From NCBI GenBank assembly GCA_025677825.1, contig JAIXMO010000033.1, positions 62,001 through 126,000 of the forward strand: 64,000 nt of DNA. Reading direction: 5' to 3'. This stretch comes from Helicostylum pulchrum (lineage: Eukaryota; Mucoromycota; Mucoromycetes; Mucorales; Mucoraceae). The notes under the pieces are model-generated. The model was given only the letters and a program-made list of their open reading frames with translations. It was not told the origin of the DNA and did no database searches. Shown piece after piece: positions 32,517 through 47,484 of this stretch (the first letter of the stretch is position 1; each line of letters starts with the position of its first letter). The translations under genes and the position numbers were made by a program.

Positions 32517-35082
32517 ATGTCGACTAAGCTGAGACAAAGACGTGTCGAGTCTGATGACACTACAGAAAAGCATCTAGATGTAGACTATGATGACTCTAAA
32601 AAGGTATATACAAAAAAAAAACCTTTTTTTTCTACTAGTACTTAGTATATATTTATTTTACAGTATGGAAAGGACTCAACACCTAGTCAACGTAGTCCTA
32701 AAGCTCATCAAATTGCGTTATTCACTCTTTGTGCTATTGCAACGTTTGTCACTTTCTATAAAATTTGGAATCCCGATGAAGTTGTGTTTGATGAGGTTCA
32801 CTTTGGAAAGTTTGCTGGTTATTACTTGAAGAGAACTTATTACTTTGATGTACATCCACCATTGGCCAAGCTAATGATTGCTGGTGCCGGCTACCTTTTA
32901 GGGTTTGACGGTCATTATGATTTTGCAAATATTGGAGATAATTATCTGGATCATCAAGTACCTTATATTGGTCTTCGTGCTTTACCTGCTACTTTAAATG
33001 TATTATGCGTTGCCTTGGTATATTTGATTATGAAGGAATCAGGTTATTCTTTAGCTATTTGTGTCTTGAGTGCCTCCATGTATATTTTTGATAATGCTAT
33101 GGTCACTCAAAACAGATTGATCTTGCTTGATAGTATGCTCTTGATCTTTATGTTGGCTACCATGTATACTTATATTCAATTCCGTAAAATGAGACATTTG
33201 CCTTTCTCTGCCGGTTGGTGGTTCTGGCTCCTTTCTACAGGTATCTGTATGGCATTGACTGTTAGGTTTGTAAAAAAAAGAGAGAGACAGAGAGGAAGGA
33301 TGAAAATTAATCCCGTATTTTATATATAGTGTTAAAATGGTTGGTCTTTTCTTGGTTGCTTTAATTGGTTTTTCCGTTATTTACGATTTATGGATTCTTT
33401 TAGATATTAAGCGTGGATTAAGTATGGTATGTAACTATTTAAACGGAAAAAAAAGAAGGGTTTTTTTTTAACGCGTCCTATTGTACAGGATCAATTCATG
33501 AAACACTTTTACGCTCGTGCTTTTAGTTTAATCATTGTCCCTATTGGTATTTATCTCTTCTGGTTCTATATCCATTTTGCAATCCTTAACGAATCTGGCC
33601 CTGGTGACTCTTTTATGTCTTCCAGATTCCAAGATACTCTCAAAAATAGTCCCTTGAAAATGTCTGCTTTAGGTAACGTATTATGTAAACAAAAAAAGTC
33701 TTTTTTTATTTATTAAATTCCTGCAGAAATTCATTACGGTGATGAGATTACGTTGAAACACAAGGACACAAATGCGTTCCTTCACTCTCATGACCTCCAT
33801 TACCCTTTGAGATACGAAGATGGCCGTGTCAGTAGTAAGGGTCAACAAGTAACTGCTGTCATGGAATCAAACGATAATTGTTTCTGGCGTATTAAGGCTT
33901 CTACAAATGAAGGAGAAGAAAACGATACCGAAGAAGGACCTCGTCTTGTCAAAAATGGAGATATTATTCAATTGGAACACGTAGTCACCGGTACGGATTT
34001 ATTAACTCACGATGTTGCATCTCCTTGGATGCCTACCAATGAAGAAGTCACTACCGTCCCTGTGGGCACGCGTTACGCAGAAACATTATTCAAGATTATT
34101 TTTGATGACGATGACCAAGATACTTTAGAAACCCACATGACCTCTTTCCGCCTTATTCACGAGGATACCAAAGTAGCTATTTGGACACACAACAAGAAAT
34201 TACCTGATTGGGGATTAGAGCAATTAGAAGTCAATGGTAATAAGAACGCTATAGAAAAAACCAATTACTGGGCTGCTCAAGAGATTCGTGGCAAGAATGC
34301 CAGTGAATTAAACTCTGATAAAACTGTAAAGGAAGTTGGTTCCATGCCATTCATTAAGAAGTTCCTTGAACTTCAAGGACGTATGATTAGTCATAACGCT
34401 GGTCTTACCAAACCTCATCCTTATCAATCTACCCCTATTACATGGCCCTTTATGATTCGTGGTGTCTCCTATTGGTCACAAGAGTCTACTCGTTCTCAAA
34501 TTTACTTGACTGGTAATCTCTTTGGTTGGTATTTATCAGTGGGTGGTATTGCCGTATTTGCAGGTATTATGCTTGCTGATGTATTGGCTCGTAGAAGAGG
34601 CATTGATCCTATCGAAGAACCTGTTCGTCACCGTGTACTTCAATCTTCCGGTTTCTTCTTTGCTGCTTGGGCACTTCATTATCTCCCCTTCTTCATTATG
34701 GGTAGATCACTCTTCCTTCATCATTATCTTCCTGCAGCTACTGTCAATTACTTATTGTTAGGTGCCATGTATCAATTTATCTTTGTTGATGGTATTGATT
34801 CGCCTGTTTCTTTCTTGAGCCAAAAATCAAAGACTACTCGTTTAACTAGTATGAAGGCCGAAGTCTCTTGGAAGGTTTATGTTGCAGTTGGTATTACACT
34901 TTTATGTCAATTAGCCATGTTTATCTTCTTGGCACCATTAACATATGGTACTCCCATGACTTTAGAACAAGTACAAAGTCATCAATTATTAAATGGTTGG
35001 AAGCTTCAATATGGTAAGTAAAAAAAAAAAAACTGCTTCTTCTTCTTATGTCACTAAACATTTTTTTATTTTAGCTAAATAA
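32517..35082 (+). CDS. Dolichyl-phosphate-mannose:protein O-mannosyltransferase (PMT family)
   Basis: An ER multi-spanning enzyme that transfers mannose from dolichol phosphate to Ser/Thr of secretory proteins. Six exons (32517-32603, 32664-33265, 33330-33426, 33489-33672, 33727-35013, 35075-35082) give 754 residues. The first lumenal loop has the catalytic Asp-Glu pair in VVFDEVHFGKFAGYYL and FDVHPPLAKLMIAG. The central lumenal part carries MIR repeats (for example HSHDLHYP, NDNCFWRI, GDIIQLEHVVTGTDLLTHD). C-terminal helices follow (HYLPFFIMGRSLFLHHYLPA). It looks closest to the PMT1 group, but PMT2 or PMT4 was not excluded. The final exon is only 8 nt, and exon 2 ends at a less usual GTTTGT donor. 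Confidence 0.93.
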
Positions 35083-35164
35083 AAAAAATATTTCATTTCA
35101 TAAATAAAAATAATTTAAAACTCACTTTCCCTCCTTTTCTTATTGTTTACCTTATTTTATTACA

Positions 35165-36478
35165 ATGGCAACGCGAAGTAGAACGCTGTTATTTCTACAG
35201 TATAGAAACTCTTATGCTAGAACACAAGGTTCTGCACCCCATTTTTCTGCAGGATTATCCGAGACGGAAGGTTTAATAGAGAGCTCGGATAATGTTATTG
35301 AAATGTCTGTGCTGCCTCCTAAATGGTGAATATTCGAAACATGAAGCATTGAACCGAATTCTTTTTATTCATTATCCTTTCCTTTTTTTTTTATCTCGTA
35401 GGGTAGATATTGTAGATGAAGTAGATGAAGCACTTGATGTAGTAAAGGACAAGAGTAAGATTTAAAACGCTTCATAATACCATTCAGCTCATCTTTTTTT
35501 TTAAATACACACCATATGATAGTCACCAAACTAGAAGCTATGCATCGGAAACATTTATTACCAGGTTTTGATGATAGAACGTCCGACGAAGCAGCTATAG
35601 ATAATTTAACTACTGAAATTACTGGCGTATGTAAAAAAAAAAAAAACACATGTTTTTCCTTTTAGAAAAAATTGGGCTGATGAAAATTTAATAGGAATTT
35701 TACCGAATTAAGCGAGATATTCAACGTATTCGAGTAGGTTCAAACGATTCAGATCAAGAAGACATGCTGGCACGGAACATTCAAACTAGTTTAGCTACGA
35801 AAGTACAAGATGTATCTTCAAGTTTTCGAAAGCAACAATCATCTTATTTACAAAGTAATTATATATGCAAAACTTATTTTGTTATCTCCGCTAACCTTTT
35901 TTTTTTTAAAACGTAAAAGAGATGCAAGGTCAGGAAAATCGTAAAGCTGATATCTTGGGTATTGAGTCTGCCTTAAGTAATGAAGCTGCCGAATTATTAT
36001 TAGATGAGGATGCGCAAGTGGTAAAGTATTATTAAAAAATGGAAGAGGAAGTATATCACGGAACTAACGGTACTATATAAAAAAAAAAGGGATTTACAGA
36101 ATCGCAGTTAGCTGTAATGGAGTCAAACAACGTATCAATTGACCAAAGAGAACGAGAAGTCAACCAAATTGCAAAATCTATACATCAATTGGCCGAGATT
36201 TTTAGAGATCTTCAATCGCTTGTAATTGATCAAGGCTCCATGTTGGATCGTATCGATTTTAACATTGAACAAACCAACGTGCAAGTAAAGGAAGCTGTTG
36301 TACAATTAGACAAGGTATGTTGTACAATCACTTTTTTTTTCTTTTCGTACTTACCTTTTCTATTTAGGGCTCCAATTATCAAAATAAGACTAGAAAGCGT
36401 AAACTTATGCTTCTCTTAATACTTTTCATCATGTTATTGATCGTTATATTAATCGTAAAACCCAAGAAAAAAAACTAG
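35165..36478 (+). CDS. TLG2: Qa-SNARE Tlg2/syntaxin-16
   Basis: t-SNARE of the trans-Golgi network and endosomes. Seven exons (35165-35325, 35402-35454, 35523-35626, 35695-35854, 35920-36020, 36108-36314, 36368-36478) give 298 residues, near the usual syntaxin-16 size. Seen: the family's N-terminal stretch with MSVLPPKWVDIVDEV, KLEAMHRKHLLPGFDDR, an Habc region, and the SNARE helix at about 195-258 (IDQREREVNQIAKSIHQLAE and IDQGSMLDRIDFNIEQ). A basic linker RKRKL and a single C-terminal membrane anchor (LLLILFIMLLIVILIV) end the protein. The exon 6 acceptor was placed at 36107 because the nearer ttacag would create a stop. It is tandem with the PMT gene (82 bases) and convergent with TAF2. 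Confidence 0.92.
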
Positions 36479-37199
36479 AATATTAATAATCTCTCTCTCT
36501 CAATAAGCTTTTTTTTTGTACAATATATACACATATTCCCTTTCCCCCTTTTTCCTGTCTATCTTTTTAAATAATCGCATAATAATAAATATTGACAAAT
36601 AATAAATATATCAGCTCTTGTGATATATGTAATCATTTTTACGTCAATGTTGTTACAACTTTTTTGAACACGTCAAAAATAATCGTTTCAGCAAGAAGCT
36701 AAAAAAAAAAACGCTGTGGCATTTTTGCCAACCACCCGCTTAACTTTTTTTTTAAAAAAGTTGCTCTTTTTTTTATTTGGATTATTCAATCCTCTTTTAA
36801 ACTGTGTATTCGTTATTAGGAGCATCATTAAACTACAGATGAATTATATTTTAAGATAAAAAAAAAATCGACGAGGAAAGTATGAAAAATGAAGTCGCGA
36901 AATCGAATCGGGGAGGTGAAAAAATATAATTTGAAACACTTGCTAGAAAACAAGGTTTTGTCTAATCCAGACGCATCTTAATGAAAGAATACAACGAAAG
37001 CTCATTACAGCTTATTTTAACACACAAAAAAATGGTGTTTCAACTTGTTTTATGCACATTTATCTAGTTTTTCTTTTTTCAAAATAAACTGTATTTACAC
37101 ATGTCAAATAAACGATTTTATTCTTATTTTTAATATATGAACAAAATGTAAAAAAAAAATTATTATTAAAAATATAATGTTGTTGTTGTTGTTTTTTCT
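36479..37199. other. Intergenic between convergent TLG2 and TAF2
   Basis: Contains the 3' ends of both genes, T and A runs, and no coding stretch or recognised repeat. Confidence 0.55.
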
Positions 37200-40100
37200 T
37201 TACATAGTATCATCATGTACTTCATTCATATCTACAGTAATTGTTCGTAACCCTCTTGCACTACACAACCTATTAAACTCGTCTTGTAAATCATGACCCA
37301 TTTTAGAAACAATGTCATCTGGTATATTAAACAAGTAACAGTTGATAAATACTTGTTTTGCATCTTTTAATAACTGATCGGCATTCGCGTACTTGTTGGT
37401 ATCCAACTTCTTTCGAATCGTACCAAAGTCCATTGGCTTTTTAATGATATCAAAGTACGTAGGGATCTGTAAAAGAACTGGGTCCACGGGTGCTCCAAAT
37501 GCATAATAACTAGGATGATTTGTTAACTTTTCAAGTACGCTCTTGTATTTACGTAATTCAGCTTTTGCAGGTGAAATTTCTTTAGGTAACTTGGGGTTGG
37601 AATGCGATTTGATGTTATTACTTGTACCAGGCAAGTGCTTTGATGAGGATGGTGACGACGACGATACGGATGCAGATGAGGAGCTAGCTCCGGATCGTAA
37701 CTGCTCTTCCTTCTTTCGCAAGTTGGGTCCTTCCTTATTCAAAATACCTTCCAATACCTTGGCGTTCACAGAAATAACATGATCAAAGCCGTTGAAAGTA
37801 TAGCAGTTGGTAAAAATAAGTCGCATATCACTTTCAAAATCACGAACACACTTGTATTCACCAGCCTTTAATTTCTTTTCCCTATAATAATAAAACTTAG
37901 TAACCATTATACTTGATTTTTCAAAATAAAATAAAAACCTACATTGTACCGAAATCCATAGGCTTCTTAATCATCATAGGATAATGAGGAATATTTAAAG
38001 CAATAGGGTCAACCTATACACAAAAAAAAACACAATTTTAGTAAACCTGTTTTTTAAAAAATAAATAAAGAAACACTTACAGGTTCTGTGAAACCAAATG
38101 CACATCTATGAGCTTTCATCTTGGTAAGGAACGATTCCAATTTAGCTACCATAGCAGGATGTAACTTTTGAGGAGTTTCCATACTAGGAGGTCTAATTGT
38201 GATCGAATTCTTTACCGGCGTACTACGCTCCGAATCAATCTCCATGCTTGGCGCTTCTTCCTTTACAGCCGACTTGCGATTGGACTTTTGAGCTGTATCC
38301 TTTGTAACTGCCGACGGAGTACTGTTACTAGACACCTTGATCGATTTTGAAGGAGGTTGAGGAATTTTATCCGAATACGAAGTATTTAACTTTGTAGGTC
38401 CAGGCGAAGCAGAAGGTCGTCTCTTTTTAGTAGTAGTAGTCGCACCACTGCCCGAACTAGCAGCAGCAGCAGGCGCACTATTTATACGAGCTCTCAACTC
38501 CTTTCCAATATTATTATAATATAATTCCAACTTTGTTCCTTCGCCAGTTGCATACGAATTATTCAAATTATACGCGAAACAGTTTTTAAACACAAGACGA
38601 ATATCATGATCTACAGCCTTCAAGCTCGAATACTTGCCACTTTCCAATTTCTCCCAAATCGTACGAAGATCCATAGGGTGCTTCACAACATTCTTGTAAT
38701 CCGGTAAAGACTCCAAATCCACAGGCTCGTTAAACAAAGCCGCTGAATCATGAAGCGTCAACTTATTAACCACTTTACTAGCAATACGTTTATCTTCTCC
38801 CTTCAAGGCATTAGGAATAGCAAATTCCGCTGACCAAACCTGGTTAAAGAACTTCTCCATCGCCTGACATTGTTTACCGACCCAAGATTCATGGTTATTA
38901 AACCCATAACAGTTCCAAAACACTTGACGAATATCTTTTTCCAGCTCCCATACTGTATTGTATTGATTACTGTCGTACTTTTTCTGAATAGCAGATAAAT
39001 CCATGGGCCGTTTAATCACTTCATAGTATTGGGGAATACCAAGCGCAACTGCATCCACTGGTTTACGGAAAGGTTCGGATTCTTGTAACCCCCATAATTT
39101 CTTTAATACACGGTTACATTTAACCTTGTTGACATCATTCATCTGTGCATTGAATACCGGCCCTGTTGATTTAGATGGCTTTGAAGAAGACGATTTAGTA
39201 GAAGAACTTGATGTAGATGATTTAGTAGAAGAACTTGGTAAAGGTGGTAGCTTCGAGGAAGAAGAAGTACTTGGTAAAGCTGATGGTTTAGGAGAAGAAG
39301 TTCTTCGTGAAGGTGATGGTTTAGAAGAACCTGATGATGGTTTAGATGGAGAAGCAATTGGTGAAGATGGTTTAGGAGAAGAAGAGCTTGATGAAGAAGG
39401 TGGTTTAGGAGAGGAAGTACTTGGTAAAGGTGATGGTTTGAAAGATGAAGTAGTACTTGGTAAAGGTGATGATTTAGAACTAGACGTACTTGATAAAGGT
39501 GGTGGTATACTTGATTTATCCACATGTTTATCAGTGTGTCTTTCACTACTACTTAATCTGTCACTTGGTCCTTCCACTCTCTTGATCTTAATCTTATGTT
39601 GTCCACCGCTACTACTACTACTAGTACTAGTACTGCTACTAGACTCGGACTTTCTCTTCTTTTCCTTTCCAAAATACAATCTCCATTCCCTTTCATAGGC
39701 TGCCTCTAGCTTCTTTGACTCGTCATGTACGTACGTATTAGGCGGATTAAAAGTATAACAATTACTAAACATCAAACGCATATCATGGTCCATTGCTTGA
39801 GCATGAGGGTACTGCCCATTTTTAAGTTTACTCTTGATTTTCCCTAAATCCATCGGATGCTTGATAATCTCTGCATATTGCGGAATACCTTGTTTAATCG
39901 GATCCACGGGTCGTAAGAACTCAAACGCATGAGGGCTTCCCACGGTATTTGTAAGTACGCGATCCATCTTTTCTCTTTCGCTTAGCTTTATTGGCTTTTC
40001 GGCCATAGGCGTGATCGATTTCTTTCGTTCTGGAACCGCAGGTTCTGATTGAGTCATGCTGATGGACTTTACTTTAGCTTTAGGAGGTTCTGATTGAGTT

Positions 40101-43100
40101 ATGTTGATGGACTTCACTTTACCCTTTGGAGGTTCTGATTGAGTCATACTGATAGACTTGACCTTGGCCTTTGGTGCTTCAGGAGTAGTAGCAGTCGTAT
40201 GTGGAAGAGTGGCGTGCGCAATACGAGGAGTTGTAGCTGGACTTTCAACAATCGTCATATTCTGAGTCTCCTCCGCATGTTCCTTTCCACGTAAATTCTC
40301 CAACTCCTTTTCAAATACAGCTTCCAATTCCTGTCCTTCATTATACACAAACGTACCGGGACCATTAAACGCATAACAGTTGCTAAACATCAATCGAACA
40401 TCGTCTTCAAACTGACGAAACGTAGTATACTCCTTATTTTCTACTTTACGTTTAATCATACTGAGATCCATAGGTTTCTTTATCACCGTATAGTACCCAA
40501 TCGCACCGTCCAAGACTTCATCTACAGGTTGAGTAAACGATAAAGCACAATGTTGTTTGTTTAACTTATTGATCACTCTACGACACTTTTTCAATTCTTC
40601 TGCAGTGTGGCTATCCACCTTCTTATGCTTTGGTTTAGGTGGTCCAACTACAATTTTAGTAGGTGTTCTTGGTGGTGGCGTTCCATTGGTATCTGGTGTG
40701 GGTGTCACAGCACGTTGTAATGGTTCAACAACCAATGGTGAAGGTTTCTTTGGTTTTTCGATTACAGTACGGTTCTTGGGAGCTTCAACAATGGTCATGT
40801 TTTCAGGTACATCGTCAATTTCTGTAAATGTAGGGGAATCAATTGTTGGTTCAGAAGAAAATGGTATATCTTGAGGTAATGATTCTGTTTTAACGTTTAA
40901 ACTATTTGACTTTTTATGCTTGGAAGGTTCTATTAAAAAAAAATTAAGTTATTTATACTAATGAGCCCAAAAAAAAAAGATATACTTACTTTCTTCTACC
41001 CGTTGCTTGGGTTTATTAAGACGAATAATAGGCGAACTAGTAGGCGTAGTAGGTTCCGAAGAACTTTCATCGTTCGTACTTGAAATAGGTACAGTAGGTA
41101 CACGAATCGTAACCTTGAGACCGATATCAATTGGTTTAAATGTATACTCACAGAACTGTAACAAATACTTGCGAATACAATGATCCAATTTTTGATTTTC
41201 CGGTGTATTTAACAAGTTCCATAAATCCTGCTGTAACTCCACATCATTTTCAAACCTCTTTCTTAAATTCTCGATATTCGAATGAAGCTCTTGTTGCGCA
41301 GTCTTCTTGACAGGTACGCGATCATCATCAATGACTACTCTACCTTCTTCCTCTGCGAACTCTTCAATGAACCGCGAATTGGTAGGCGTATCTGACTCAC
41401 CCTTCATAGCTAAACCTAACCATGCCAGCATGGCGCGAGCAACATAATGCGATACAAGTACACACGGATCTTCCTTCATCACACTAAGTAAGTACTGATT
41501 CAGGACAGGATCCGAGAGTCCACACAAAATGAACAAACTATCAAACGCAGTCAATCGAATTTCCAAGTAATTACCGTACCGTGTATACTGCATAAACATT
41601 GGTATATTTACCGGCAACATATCTTTCAACATCAACTTGGTCATTGTTTTTAAACAAGTCACTGTAATAATATTATGGTAAGTGGGAATCACATAATCCA
41701 AAGTACGGAACCGTTCAATTTCCGCTTTCGCTGCTGCATTGACGTGATCTCCTTCAAAGTCGTCCACTGCACCATCTCTGGTAGGAATCAAAGCATCGCC
41801 TAACGAAGAAACCAACGTAGCCACATAATAACAGTCTGAAAATTCGTTTCCAATATTATCGTTATACTTTAAAAGATCCAACAAGAATTGACGTACACGT
41901 ACAGGAGTTATACCACGATCATCTCGCACTTGCGAGAACGCAACCACCGAAGCCTTTTGAATGAAATAATCCGGTAAACTCGAGAAATTATTAGGTTTGG
42001 GTATAGAAAACGTCATTGGTAATTCATCCTCGTCCATAACTGATTGACTGAAACTACTAACAGGGAAACAATAACGCTTATGGAACATCTTGTTCAATTG
42101 ATGTAACCCAACCCATTCCAAAGCCGGAATCGCACAGGACGCAAGTCCGTACGCTGCCTCCATTCGAATCTTGTAAAAACACTTTGGATCTAACACCGCT
42201 CGTAAGAAACTAGTAGACGTAGGTAAAGAGGGCATATGTTTTAAAGCATCAATCGCTTCATGCTGTGCAACCACATCGCGATCCTTTGTTAATTGTGCTG
42301 CCCACATGTAATCAGGTTGCTTAAAATCACAAATACAAAGCCATTCGAATTCTGCATCGAGACGAATCCAATCAAACATAGCACTTGCTGCACCACTGGT
42401 GTCTTCTTCATCTTGACCCCATTCAATAATACGCCAATCCTTCTTTTGTGTCGCGTCTTCAAAGATAGGCATACCCAAGCCTAAACTAGGAATGATACCC
42501 AGCACCATGTTTCCCTCTGCGCCTTCTTCGTTCTCTTGTTCCTCTTCTGCGACTGCAGCAGCAGCTGCTGCTTGCTTTGCTAAAAATCTCTTTGTGTTTC
42601 TTCTAATACGCTTATACTTTGTATTAAACTGCACTTCAAACTTGTGTTGCGTCGACTGAATATCCAAGATATGCTCATAAGGCGTACCATCTGCTTCATG
42701 AATACGTACGGTTAAATTACCTGTAAAAATAGGTGAGATCAATTCTTGATAATTCACAGCACTTCCATCAATTCCTAAATGTTCATAACCCGAATACAAG
42801 GCGTTATTCGTATTCTCTTGGCTCATATGAATTTCAACCACCATCTTTTTACGATTGAAATGAAATTTAAAAGAGAATTTGGGACATCCAGATTTATAAA
42901 TCCATTGCTCTGCAAATACTTTGGTATCAAATCCACTGACTTTTCTACACAGCCTTAAAAAGAAGTGCGTACTGATCGCGTTTTGTGCTAGTTCTCCACT
43001 CATGGCAGAAACAAGTACCTTTGGTAACACTCGAGAAAGACCTAACGTTCCTCCTCCTTTACACATTCTTTTATCAAGCATGTAAATCACAAGAGGTGCT

Positions 43101-45064
43101 TTTAAATCGATAAAGTCTAAGTCCTCTGGATCCAATGGGTACGGTAATGTTTGATTATAAACAGGCGGTCGATTGACATCCAACATACAACACAGTTCCA
43201 TATCCTAATAATATATACATATACATGAATAACTTTTTTTGTTACTATAACACACATACGCACACAAAATGGTTTACCTTTTTCAACCTTAAACGATACT
43301 CGTTGTTACCCAAATGACGTTTAATAAACAACGATCCCATTAAATTAGCAATACCACGTACAAGCCAAGTATCAGCCCAAGACTTTTGTACAATGTAAAT
43401 ACCAAACCATTGTCTGGCAAGAGCTTGACTTAACTCGCGTCTAGTACTGTATACTTGATCAATGATATCTTCCGGATGCAATAATCGAGAACTACAAATA
43501 GTTAACGAAGCACTTGATGCCGTATCGGACCAAGCGTCTTCAACAAACACAAGTTTGTAATCCGAAAACGGGTATGAACCATATTCCTGTGTATAAAAAT
43601 GCATAGCCTAAAAATTTATATAAGATACACTATACGTCCAAACTACAAATATCAAAAAAAACTTACATGCATCAAGAAACTACAACTGACACTTAATTCT
43701 TCTTCTGATCCAGGTAAAGCAAAGGCATAAATATTCGACATCATATTGATTTCAGCCATTAAACTTTGTTGCTGGTTTTCATCCAAGTCTGCAGCCGTCA
43801 TGACTTCCTCCTGTAGTTGAGAAGGGGACAACTTGATCATTTTGAAGGGTCCGATAGCGAATCCAATAAACGGTGCTGGTGTCGGTTCAGATAATCGATA
43901 ATGTACAATTTTTTTAGTTGCATCTGTTGGATGAATGACTTGTTCCAATACTTCTCCGCTGCAGACGACTACCATACCGTCCACTTCATCAAACGCACCT
44001 TCTCCGTCGTATTCGGGTACAATAGCTCCCTCGTCTTTGCGTGGTACAATAAATTCCATATCCCACGTACATCGATCGGCTATGTTGTCAATGCAAGGTA
44101 ACCATGACCGTGTTGCTCCAGGTAATGGTTGATTTACTGTATATACATGGTTCGACCTCTACACATTTGAAAAATAAAAAATCAGTAAAAAATATTGATA
44201 AAATTAAAAAAAGTGTAAAACATACATAGGGTGCAATTTCATCATCTTTTTGTACAAATACAACTCCATTACGTGGATCATCAAGAGTATACTCGATACG
44301 AATAACAAGTGAAGAATAAGTGGGTTCAACAGGTTCTGCAGGCTCTGTTGTCAGCGTTGGTTTTTCAGGATCTGAAGACTCTACAACTAATTTTGAATAG
44401 TTTAATCAGTATCTAAATGAAATACTCCGATAAAAATCTATCTTTTACCTCTTGGTTGTGTAAATGTTGATGTATTGTTAATTAATTGATTCGCTTCACC
44501 TTCAGATATCTTGCCGCGCAGTAAAAAAAAAAAAAAAATATTGGTTAGTTACAAGATAAAAAGAAAACGGTTGTGTTGTTGTACCTTTTTAATACAGTCT
44601 GCTGGTAATTTGACGTTTAATTCACCTTCATCGGCATCTCTTAAAGCATTTAAATATCTACTCTTGTATACTTGATGATGAGCAATAGTTGTGTTTGAAC
44701 CTAACGTAAGATCGGATACTGCATCAACATAATCAAATTCAACTGCAATGTCGTTTACAAATGCTTTTTCGATTTCTATTTTTTAATAAAAAAAAAAAGT
44801 GTAAGTTTGCTGATAAACGAGGGAGGGGTGTTGTTTACAACAACAAATAGAGCTTACTGCATTGTCGACAATTAATTCGTAAGTTCGTAAGTTTATTGTT
44901 TAATGGTTGAATCGTAAGTTCTGCTAAACCCTGTAACGAAAAACGCGTGTACTTTAGTAACTCTTTTTAAAAGTTAAAAAGTTTTTTTTTTATTACCTTG
45001 ATAGTTCGTTGACTAGGATCGACTTCAAGTACAAACCGTTCATGACTCGTATTGAAAAAAAAAA
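37200..45064 (-). CDS. TAF2: TFIID subunit TAF2 with six C-terminal bromodomains
   Basis: TAF2 helps TFIID bind the initiator. Eleven coding exons keep frame: about 45064-44997, 44930-44858, 44775-44585, 44509-44449, 44380-44226, 44158-43667, 43607-43278, 43204-40990, 40929-38081, 38013-37943, 37881-37200. The product is about 2,390 residues, far longer than yeast (about 1,400) or human (about 1,200) TAF2. The M1-aminopeptidase-like part has GATRSWLPCID and YGSYPFSDYKLVFVEDAW. The zinc HExxH is replaced (SQALARQWFG), as is normal for TAF2. The C-terminal third carries six bromodomains at about 40590-40290, 39970-39690, 39120-38830, 38780-38490, 38140-37780 and 37555-37230. Each has a KKPMDL/KHPMDL-type ZA loop and an NCYxFN-type acetyl-lysine Asn. 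A Ser/Pro linker separates the second and third. The start codon is unresolved: upstream of 45053 lies a T run after CAG, so a further 5' exon is likely. Confidence 0.9.
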
Positions 45065-45916
45065 CTGTCAGTCTCGCACGCGAATATAATAAACTATGTT
45101 TCCATTAGTAATACTTATAATGTAAAGGTCTTTTTAAACACGTCTCTCTGCATTCTTTTTTTTTAAAAGTTGATATAGTGTTTTTTTTTTGTATTGTATG
45201 TATATAATAAAGAGAGAAAAAGAGTAATTACAAGGGAGAAAAAAAAATATGGGTGTAAAAAAAAAAGTGCTGTAATCCCTTCTTTATTAGTTTTCTTCCT
45301 TTATACTTTTTCGTCTTCGGGAAAAGGACTTGAAAAAAAAAAAAAAAAAAAGAAACGACTTAAAAAATCAATATCAACACGTCATCAGTTTTTTTCTTTT
45401 TTCCTCTGCTTTTTATTTTTTTTAGCTTCAAAATAGATATATACAAACAGCTTTTTTTAAAACCTGTATATAATAGAAATATGATATTCTCTATTAAAGA
45501 AGACAAACAAAAAGAATACATTAGCATCTTGAATCCTCTGGGGAAAAAAAAGAAAGAAAGAAAGAGACAAGATGAACCCATTTTCTTTTTTCTTTCCTGC
45601 ACTATTTTCTTTTCTTTCTGCTATTACGATACGAAACAGAAAAAGGAACCCTCTCTTCCAATACACACTTTACTTCTTAAATGTAATTTTAACCTTAAAC
45701 ACACTGCTGCTTTAAGGTAACCCAATCAAAAGTACGCTTCCGCGCGTCACAACCTATTTTTTTTTTTAGAAAAAAGAAAATTTTTCGCACATCTCAAGTT
45801 TTTTTTTTATTTCATCGTAATTAACCTCCATCTCATTCGAAAAGAATTGATCAAACTCATAATCTTTTTTTTTTAAAAAAAAAGAAATCGTTCCATTCTT
45901 ATCCTCTTTGTACAAC
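45065..45916. other. Divergent intergenic between TAF2 and the E2 gene
   Basis: Dominated by A and T runs; the frames seen are low-complexity Lys/Phe stretches. A short minus-strand frame MQRDVFKKTFTL (about 45156-45118) lies where a TAF2 first exon might be, but it hits TAA before a donor. No other feature is recognised. Confidence 0.45.
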
Positions 45917-46815
<899 letters not shown>

Positions 46816-47484
46816 AAAAAAACGAAATTACCTAACCGAACACAAAGAAGAAAAAAAAAGGGCCCTTCATAATTATTTAGATCTCCCCACAACACCCCCC
46901 ATTTTTTCATTATATACACACACAGAGAGAACACATAACACACATAACATATTAAAGTTTTTTTTTTTAAGCTGATAAAAAGATAACGATAGAAAAAAAT
47001 CGGATGTTAAATCAAACTATCAACTGCCATCATCATTGAAAAGCGGGCATTTTAATTGGAAACTTTTCAATTTTTTTTTTGTTTTTTTATAGCTGAAAAC
47101 AATAAAGAAAAACTTTCACTGATACAGTCCAATCTGTATATTTGAAAGTGTGCTACTATCAAACATATAAGCGAGCTAGTTTTATCAGTTTCGATATACG
47201 TCAAGAGAGAGAAAAAAAGAAAGAAAAAAAATCCCCACTAGTTTACTATGACTGCGTTTTTCATATTGTAGATAACAGGGGATTCAGTTTTTTTATAATA
47301 CATTTTGCAATCATACGAGTTGATCTAAAATAAACCGTTAAGTTTCTAGAAATGATGTAATCTTTCTGATCAGGCGGGTAAAAAAAAAAAAATCTTTTTT
47401 ATATAAATTCCCTTCTATTTCTATTTTATCTCTTCTTCTTTTTCTTCTTTATTAAATTTCATTTTTAAATACAAAATATATAAA
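46816..47484. other. FBA1 promoter region and E2 3' end
   Basis: Contains the 3' flank of the E2 gene, AT-rich DNA, and the FBA1 promoter with a TATA box and a long CT-rich tract (47408-47450) typical of highly expressed fungal genes. No coding stretch. Confidence 0.55.
47400..47407 (+). promoter_or_regulatory. TATA box of FBA1
   Basis: TATATAAA lies 78 bases before the FBA1 ATG (47485) and is followed directly by a pyrimidine-rich initiator tract. The position and strong codon bias of the gene support a real core promoter. Confidence 0.65.

Noticed and set aside
39126..39698. Long plus-strand frame of 190 codons
   Set aside because: It is the antisense of the Ser/Pro-rich linker of TAF2; the acidic repeats arise from the complement of Ser codons.
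43400..43430. Loss of HExxH in TAF2 as an inactivating mutation
   Set aside because: TAF2 is a non-catalytic relative of M1 aminopeptidases and normally lacks the zinc motif.
45194..45720. Lys/Phe-rich frames in both strands
   Set aside because: Low-complexity translation of A and T runs.
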